A stretch of DNA of 64,000 nt, taken from Dermacentor variabilis (taxonomy: Eukaryota; Arthropoda; Arachnida; Ixodida; Ixodidae). The translations under genes were made by a program, and so were the position numbers. Below are positions 58,921-64,000 of this stretch, piece after piece. The notes under the pieces are model-generated. The model saw only the letters and a list, made by a program, of their open reading frames with translations. It did no database searches and was not told the origin of the DNA. The stretch's first letter is position 1. Each line of letters opens with the position of its first letter. The stretch covers positions 109,338,622 to 109,402,621 of the forward strand of contig NC_134570.1 of NCBI RefSeq assembly GCF_050947875.1, read 5' to 3'.

Positions 58921-60940
58921 TGTGTGCGTGTCTGTGCGCGCCCCTTTTGCACCAGTTTGTCCCTTGCTGATGCACTGGAGGTGAGAGTAAACTTTATTGA
59001 AAGATGTAACGCGGGTGTAGGAGCTTACTATATAATAATATTTTAAATCCTTTCGGTAAGTGGGTCCACGGTGGTGTATGTAACCCATCTTTGCAACCAC
59101 TGTGCAGCGTTGGCAAGGAATACAAGCACGCTTATGGTAAATTGAACACACTGCTTGCCTAAATTACCTCCGTTTTGCTTCTCAGTGAAAGCTATCGTAA
59201 TAGACGACCGCTTTGGTAAAGGCACATTCCTATTTGACGGGACGCTTCGCGTGGGCCACTTCGGTATCTGGGGAAGAATTTTCTATTCTCTCTGGTAATG
59301 CTTGAAGCCAACTGATTTTTTCATGTAATTAGAGCTGGTCATTCAATTCGTTTTATGTAGAAAAGTAGCGCGACTGAGTGTGCAATAAATGTATGTTTAA
59401 TTACTCTGTGAATATGACGACTCACTATAAAATGCACAAAGAGTAATTACACCAGCTTGACGTGCTTTTAATGGAGTTTAATAGCACCTCGGCGTAAAAT
59501 TAGGTACAGTTCATACATTTACGAAGATCCGATCATAATTCGTGCCAGAAGGAGTTAAGAAGGCTTCATCTGCACAGCCAGGACCACGTTTTAGGCCAAC
59601 ACACGTTCGAGACAAAGCCTCAAACATACATATCCCGGCATCCCTAAGGCGGTGCAACGAAGCTCGCATAGACAGACGGTGGCGCCAGATTTACCTCTGG
59701 GTAATGTTTGGAGAAACTCTACGGCTAGCCTTGCTACTCCAAATGGGTACGACCAAAACGGCATGCCGGTACATGGGCATGACGAAAAGAATTAAATGAT
59801 ATGCAACGAAACGGTCAGTTCGCATTCCTCGACCTCGAAAGACGACAACGAAGTCGAGGAATGCGAGCTGGGTGTATAGTGAGTGATCGAGTTCCAAATC
59901 GGTCGCGCTCAATCAGCCCACACTGGGTTTTTCGACAGAAACAATCCCACTCGGTAGCATGCCAACAGGCAAACCTCTTCAAGGCAGGGACACTGTAGCG
60001 ATCTTATTTCAATAAAATCGAAAGGAATCGCTACATCACTTCATTATTAATTCCAGCTTTCCATGCTAAGGAGGAGCCTCACTCATTCAAAGGTTTCCTT
60101 TTGTCTTCCGAGTACGCTATGCACGAGTGCAGTCGTTTCGTCATTTCGGTACGAATGCTCTTCTATCAAATGGCACCAGTTTCCCGGAAAGCAAATTTTT
60201 TGAAGGCGCAGTTGGCAAGTCTAGCTCTCCCGGGTTTTAAACATGGTGGCGTGGAGTGAGGAAGGCCGCAGAGACGACGGCCATCTCTTTCAATGCAGGC
60301 ACTATCATGTCTTTGGACGCGTCTTCATTTCAAGTAAACAGTTGGGCCTAGAAAGAGCTCTAGCGGGTCGTGTTCCCAATCTCACCTTAGTGCTCACAAT
60401 TGCGATAGAGATTTAGAGCATCTGCCCATCTCTCTCACGTGGACGCGGCTCGACAAAAAGACTTTGCCAGCCGACACGGCCAGCAAAGTGTTTTCTTTTT
60501 TTTTTCCACGTTGCACCAGCAGTAATGCGTCGCACGGAGCATGACAAAAGCGTCGCTGACTTCTGTTTCAAGAAATATTGAGCTTCATATAGACTGTTTC
60601 TGTGGTTCAGCCTATCTACGATTCAGGAACACGAAAAAAGTAATTGACAGTAGAAGACAACAGAAAATAACAAATTAACCACTGATATTGAAGTAATGAA
60701 AGCGGTTCACAATAAGTAAGCCATAAAAAAATGCCGGGAGAATTCATCTCGCGATGAATGTCGATGCTAACGAGATTATCACTGAAGAAATGTAGCCACA
60801 AACCGCTTATTGCCGCCACGGAAACGCGTCATGTATGAGGCGTGTACTGCAGCTGGGCTCCACTCTCCCGTTTCCTACTCAACACGCTGCGCCACCTAGC
60901 AGCGCCGCCGCGAAAACCGCGTGTGGGGCCTGTGTGATCC
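58921..60940. other. No gene recognised over about 2 kb; one short hairpin
   Basis: A perfect-looking hairpin lies at 59819-59866 (TCGCATTCCTCGACCTCG, 14-nt loop, and its near-exact complement). The 85-codon ORF at 59542-59799 has no motif. The rest is AT-rich. Confidence 0.45.
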
Positions 60941-61260
60941 TACAGGGTGTCCCAACTATAATGCACCAAGATTTAAAAAAAATATATGAATGCCACGTAA
61001 CTGGACAGAACCAAGGTAACGCTGTTTACCATCGCTTGGAGATACTCAGATAGTTTTTTTATTGCATTCCGCCGAATTAGGTAACTAGCTTTAAATTTTT
61101 TAATATTCTCAATTATTATAATTAGGTAAAATGTGTCAATGAGAAAATTGTAGAGCAATATGACGAACTCCCGATGCAGCTTTCTGTTGCTCAATACGTG
61201 CTACATAAAAGTGTTCTTTCGAGCGTGAAAGAAGCCCCCGAGTACACGCAAAATTTCGGC
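60941..61260. repeat. Dispersed repeat with CAGGGTGTCCCA end
   Basis: Begins CAGGGTGTCCCAACTATAAT, then TTAAAAAAAATATATGAATG, CCACGTAACTGGACAGAACC, CGCTTGGAGATACTCAGATA and GAGAAAATTGTAGAGCAATA. I recall this order as a frequent repeat in tick and other arthropod sequences, starting with this CAGGGTGTCCC end. The matching right-hand end is not found, so the copy may be truncated. No ORF. Confidence 0.5.
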
Positions 61261-61497
61261 GCGACTGGCCACTCGAGCCACTTCCCTTCCCTCTCTCTCT
61301 TTCTCACTCTCTCAGATTGAATGTGCATCACAATTATGAACAGTTCAACGCGATCCACTTCTTATGGATTTAGTGTAACCGCCCTGTACGCGGGAAAAAC
61401 AGTGCTAAATATTACTCGTCACATGGCTGTCTTGCAGAATGGCTGCAATATGACACACTGTCGGCGCTTCTCAGTGTCAACACGCGGCAAAGTAATG

Positions 61498-61499
<2 letters not shown>

Positions 61500-61538
<39 letters not shown>

Positions 61539-62645
61539 ACAACAACAACAACAACATCATCATCATCATCATCCCGGCTACGCTCACTGCAGGGCAAAGG
61601 CCTTTCCAATACTTCTCCAACTACCCCGGTCATGGGCTGATTGTGGCCATGTTGTTCCTGCAAACTCTTTAATCTCATCCGCCCACCTAACTTTCTGCCG
61701 CCCCCTGCTACGCTTCCTTTCTCTTGGAATCTAGTCCGTAACCCTTAATGACCATCGATTATCTTCCCTCCTCATTACATGCCCTGCCCATGCCATTTCG
61801 TTTTCTTGATTTAAACTAAGACGTCATTATTTCGCGTTTGTTCCCTCACCCAATCTGCTCTTTTCTTATCCCTTAACGTTGCACCCATCATTATTCTTTC
61901 CATAGCTCGTTGCGTCGTCCTCAATTTAAGCAGAGCCCTTTCGTAAGCCTCCAGGTTTCTGCCCCGTACATGAGTACTGGTAAGACACAACTGTTATACA
62001 CTTTTCTGTTGGGGGATAATGGCAAGCTGCTGTTCATGATCTGAGAATGCCTGCCAAACGCACCCCAGCGCATTCTTATTCTTCTGATTATTTCAGTCTC
62101 ATGATCCGGATCCGCGGTCCCTACCTGCCCTAAGTAGATGTATTCCCTTACCACTTCCAGTGCCTCGCTACCTATCGTAAACTGCTGTTCTCTTTCGAGA
62201 CTGTTAAAGATTAGTTTTCTGCAGATAAATTTTTAGACCCACCCTTCTGCTTTGCTTGTAAAGGTCAGTGAGCATGCATTGCAATTGGTCCCCTGAGTTA
62301 CTAAGCAAGGCAATATCATCAGCGAATCGCAAGTTACTAATTTAGTCTCCATTAACTATTATCCCCAATTCTTCCCAATCCAGGTCACTGAATGCCTCCT
62401 GTAAACACGCTGTGAATAGCATTGGAGAGATCATATCTCCCTGCCTGACGCCTTTCTTTATTGGGATTTTGTTGCTTTCTTTATGGAGGACTGCGGTGGC
62501 TGGGGAGCCGCTATAGATATGTTTCAGTAGTTTTACATACGGCTCGTCTGCACACTAATTCCGTAATGCCTGCATGACTGCTGAGCTTTCGACTGAATCA
62601 AACGTTTTCTCGTAATCAATGAAAGCTATTATCCAAAGAAATTAC
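61500..62645 (-). pseudogene. RTE-like LINE, 3' half with (ATG)n tail
   Basis: Minus-strand frames show reverse transcriptase blocks: YEKTFDSVESSAVMQALRN, IKKGVRQGDMISPMLFTACL, and NLRFADDIALLSNSGDQL with the FADD box intact, then EYIYLGQVGTADPDHETEII, RRIRMRWGAFGRH and VLPVLMYGAETWRLTKG. This matches RTE-type LINEs. The 3' end has a (CAT/CAA)n complement tail at 61500-61573. There are stops at several points (for example after the ALRN block), and the 5' half, with the endonuclease, is missing beyond 62645. Confidence 0.87.
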
Positions 62646-64000
62646 CCCTCTCAAAGATAATTAACATGCTTAAATTGAAACGCGAGAAAACCGAAGTCGA
62701 CTAGCAGGCGTCTTAGCGTAAGTTGACACGTGTTTTCGACGTGGGCTTATTTTAGGTTTCGACGCCCACTTCGGATCTGCGTGCTCCATGTTTCGACACT
62801 GGCTCTATATACATCGATAGCACGTGCGGCACTTTTGCAGAAGTCAAGCGTAGGAGGCGTTCCATATTATTTTTTTTATCCTCTTCGTGTTTGAATATAT
62901 GCTGGCATACGTAAGTTTCGTGTGTGCCAACGGAAAGCACGAGAGAGCATTGGCTGCCTTTTCCACGCGTTCTCTCAACACGCTCGGGGGACCTGCTGTC
63001 GCAATGCGTTTCAGCCTTCAACATATACGGCGCGCTGTATGTGGGGTGAATTATTTTGTTTCATCCAACGAAGAAACCCTGCGTCCACACTATTCCCTAT
63101 CTAGGGAATGCAGTGGCTCATTTCTGCTAACCTCACTGAGCGATATACTACAGTTTCAACGAGTTGCATTAATTAGTTTGCACGTTGCGTGTCGCGCCAC
63201 GTTCCGTTGACGTCATCAGCCTGTGACGCGACCTGTCCCTATACCATTTAATGTCTCATCCTTCCCGTATGACGTAGCCAACCAGCTAGGCCTTGCAAAC
63301 CTCTCTTAGAATCACCAAATAATATCTCTCTCTTATGTTCAGTATGTTAACTCTGGATGGAGGAAGGATTCACCGCTGAGAAGAATAGCGTTAAATGGGG
63401 GCTACGTTTTCAGCCATATCGACGCATTTCGGCGACTGACTTGCTTTTAAACGCTGCGCCGGTCGCGAATGCAAAGTTGCCCAATGCGCGTGCGATGGCG
63501 CCGTTCCTTGAAGCAACGCCTTGGAAGAAAAAAAAAAAAGATGGCGAACTCAACGTAGTTTGTCGAAAGCAATCTTGACCCTCCAGAGTCAAGAACGCTC
63601 CGGAGTGCGCGCGCATGCAGGAGCCAACGCCCGGAAGGGCAGTCAACTTGGACGAGTCCATCTGCTTAGAGACAGGCGGGGAGACCGGGGTAGGGGCTGA
63701 TTGATGAAGAAGCAAAGCCCGCGGCTCAAGGGCTCAAGCTGGATGTTCAAACGGCTCGGCGTTGGTTATACGAATAAATTAAAAAAATAATTCCATGCCG
63801 TGCCAAAAAGAGTCGGTGTTAGCCCGCAGGATGCACGATACGCGGCTATTGCGAAGGCCGCACAAAAAACGAGACGTCCTTGTGCAAAGTGCACAGTTCA
63901 ATAAATCTTGCCAAACAGGCAATACGTATAATGCACCTATGTTCTCTAGCTGCTCAGGTAGATGAGATTGTTAGGCCAACAATAAAACAATTCCGAGTCT
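62646..64000. other. No gene recognised
   Basis: ORFs of 73-107 codons at 62752-63715 lie on both strands without motifs. A CpG-rich block (GTTTTCAGCCATATCGACGC, near 63408) resembles a repeat that I recall from ticks but cannot bound. Window ends inside unassigned sequence. Confidence 0.45.

Overview
This 64 kb window looks like nuclear DNA of a hard tick (Ixodida; I cannot name the genus). The clues are a tRNA-headed SINE that I recognise from memory as the tick Ruka-type family, a second tRNA-derived SINE present in several copies, Ty3/Gypsy and LINE proteins of the type common in tick assemblies, and long, pure microsatellites. There are no operons, bacterial-type gene spacing, CRISPR arrays or rRNA. 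I found no intact host protein-coding gene. Nearly everything I can identify is a transposable element, a piece of one, or a simple repeat, and most coding pieces carry stops or frameshifts. No database search was run; family names rest on motifs read by eye.

Layout. 0-7 kb: a MITE-like element with imperfect terminal inverted repeats (1150-1961), a long (CTCA)n tract, a SINE head, a dispersed repeat split by a foldback element (3.48-4.03 kb), a LINE RNase H pseudogene (5.45-5.99 kb) and a degenerate tandem array with a unit near 65 bp (6.0-6.6 kb). 7-19 kb: microsatellites, a 95-bp-arm foldback (10.5-10.8 kb), a decayed mariner (12.67-13.76 kb), a compound AATC/GATC/GATA tract (14.5 kb) and a recent 277-bp tandem duplication (16.15-16.70 kb). 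19.26-24.45 kb: one nearly full-length but dead Ty3/Gypsy retrotransposon with both LTRs. 24-31 kb: mostly unassigned sequence, (CAA)n and (CA)n tracts, a foldback and a second copy of the 3.5-kb dispersed repeat.

30.9-34.1 kb: a TIR-bounded element (30886-33063) carrying a Myb/SANT-like coding fragment, into which a 5'-truncated LINE inserted with a perfectly placed 82-bp duplication, followed by a possible LTR/promoter sequence. 34-44 kb: mostly unassigned, with an inverted pair of SINEs at 38.5-39.0 kb and a (CA)n tract. 44.6 kb: Ruka-type SINE. 46.5 kb: a third foldback plus a third copy of the dispersed repeat. 49.1 kb: a 180-bp hAT-type MITE with an 8-bp target duplication. 50.5-55.6 kb: a nest of three LINEs (RTE-like, CR1/Jockey-like, and an RNase H-bearing type with an intact 384-codon ORF). 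56.7-64 kb: SINEs, a solo end of a second Gypsy element, a tRNA-like hairpin, and a second RTE-like LINE with a functional-looking FADD box.

The biology here is that of a transposon graveyard: nested insertions give a relative time order, and several inverted repeats could fold into long double-stranded RNA if transcribed. I did not find evidence for a new multi-gene system. The most informative items are the 82-bp duplication around the LINE, the foldback elements, and the TIR element with the Myb-like fragment.
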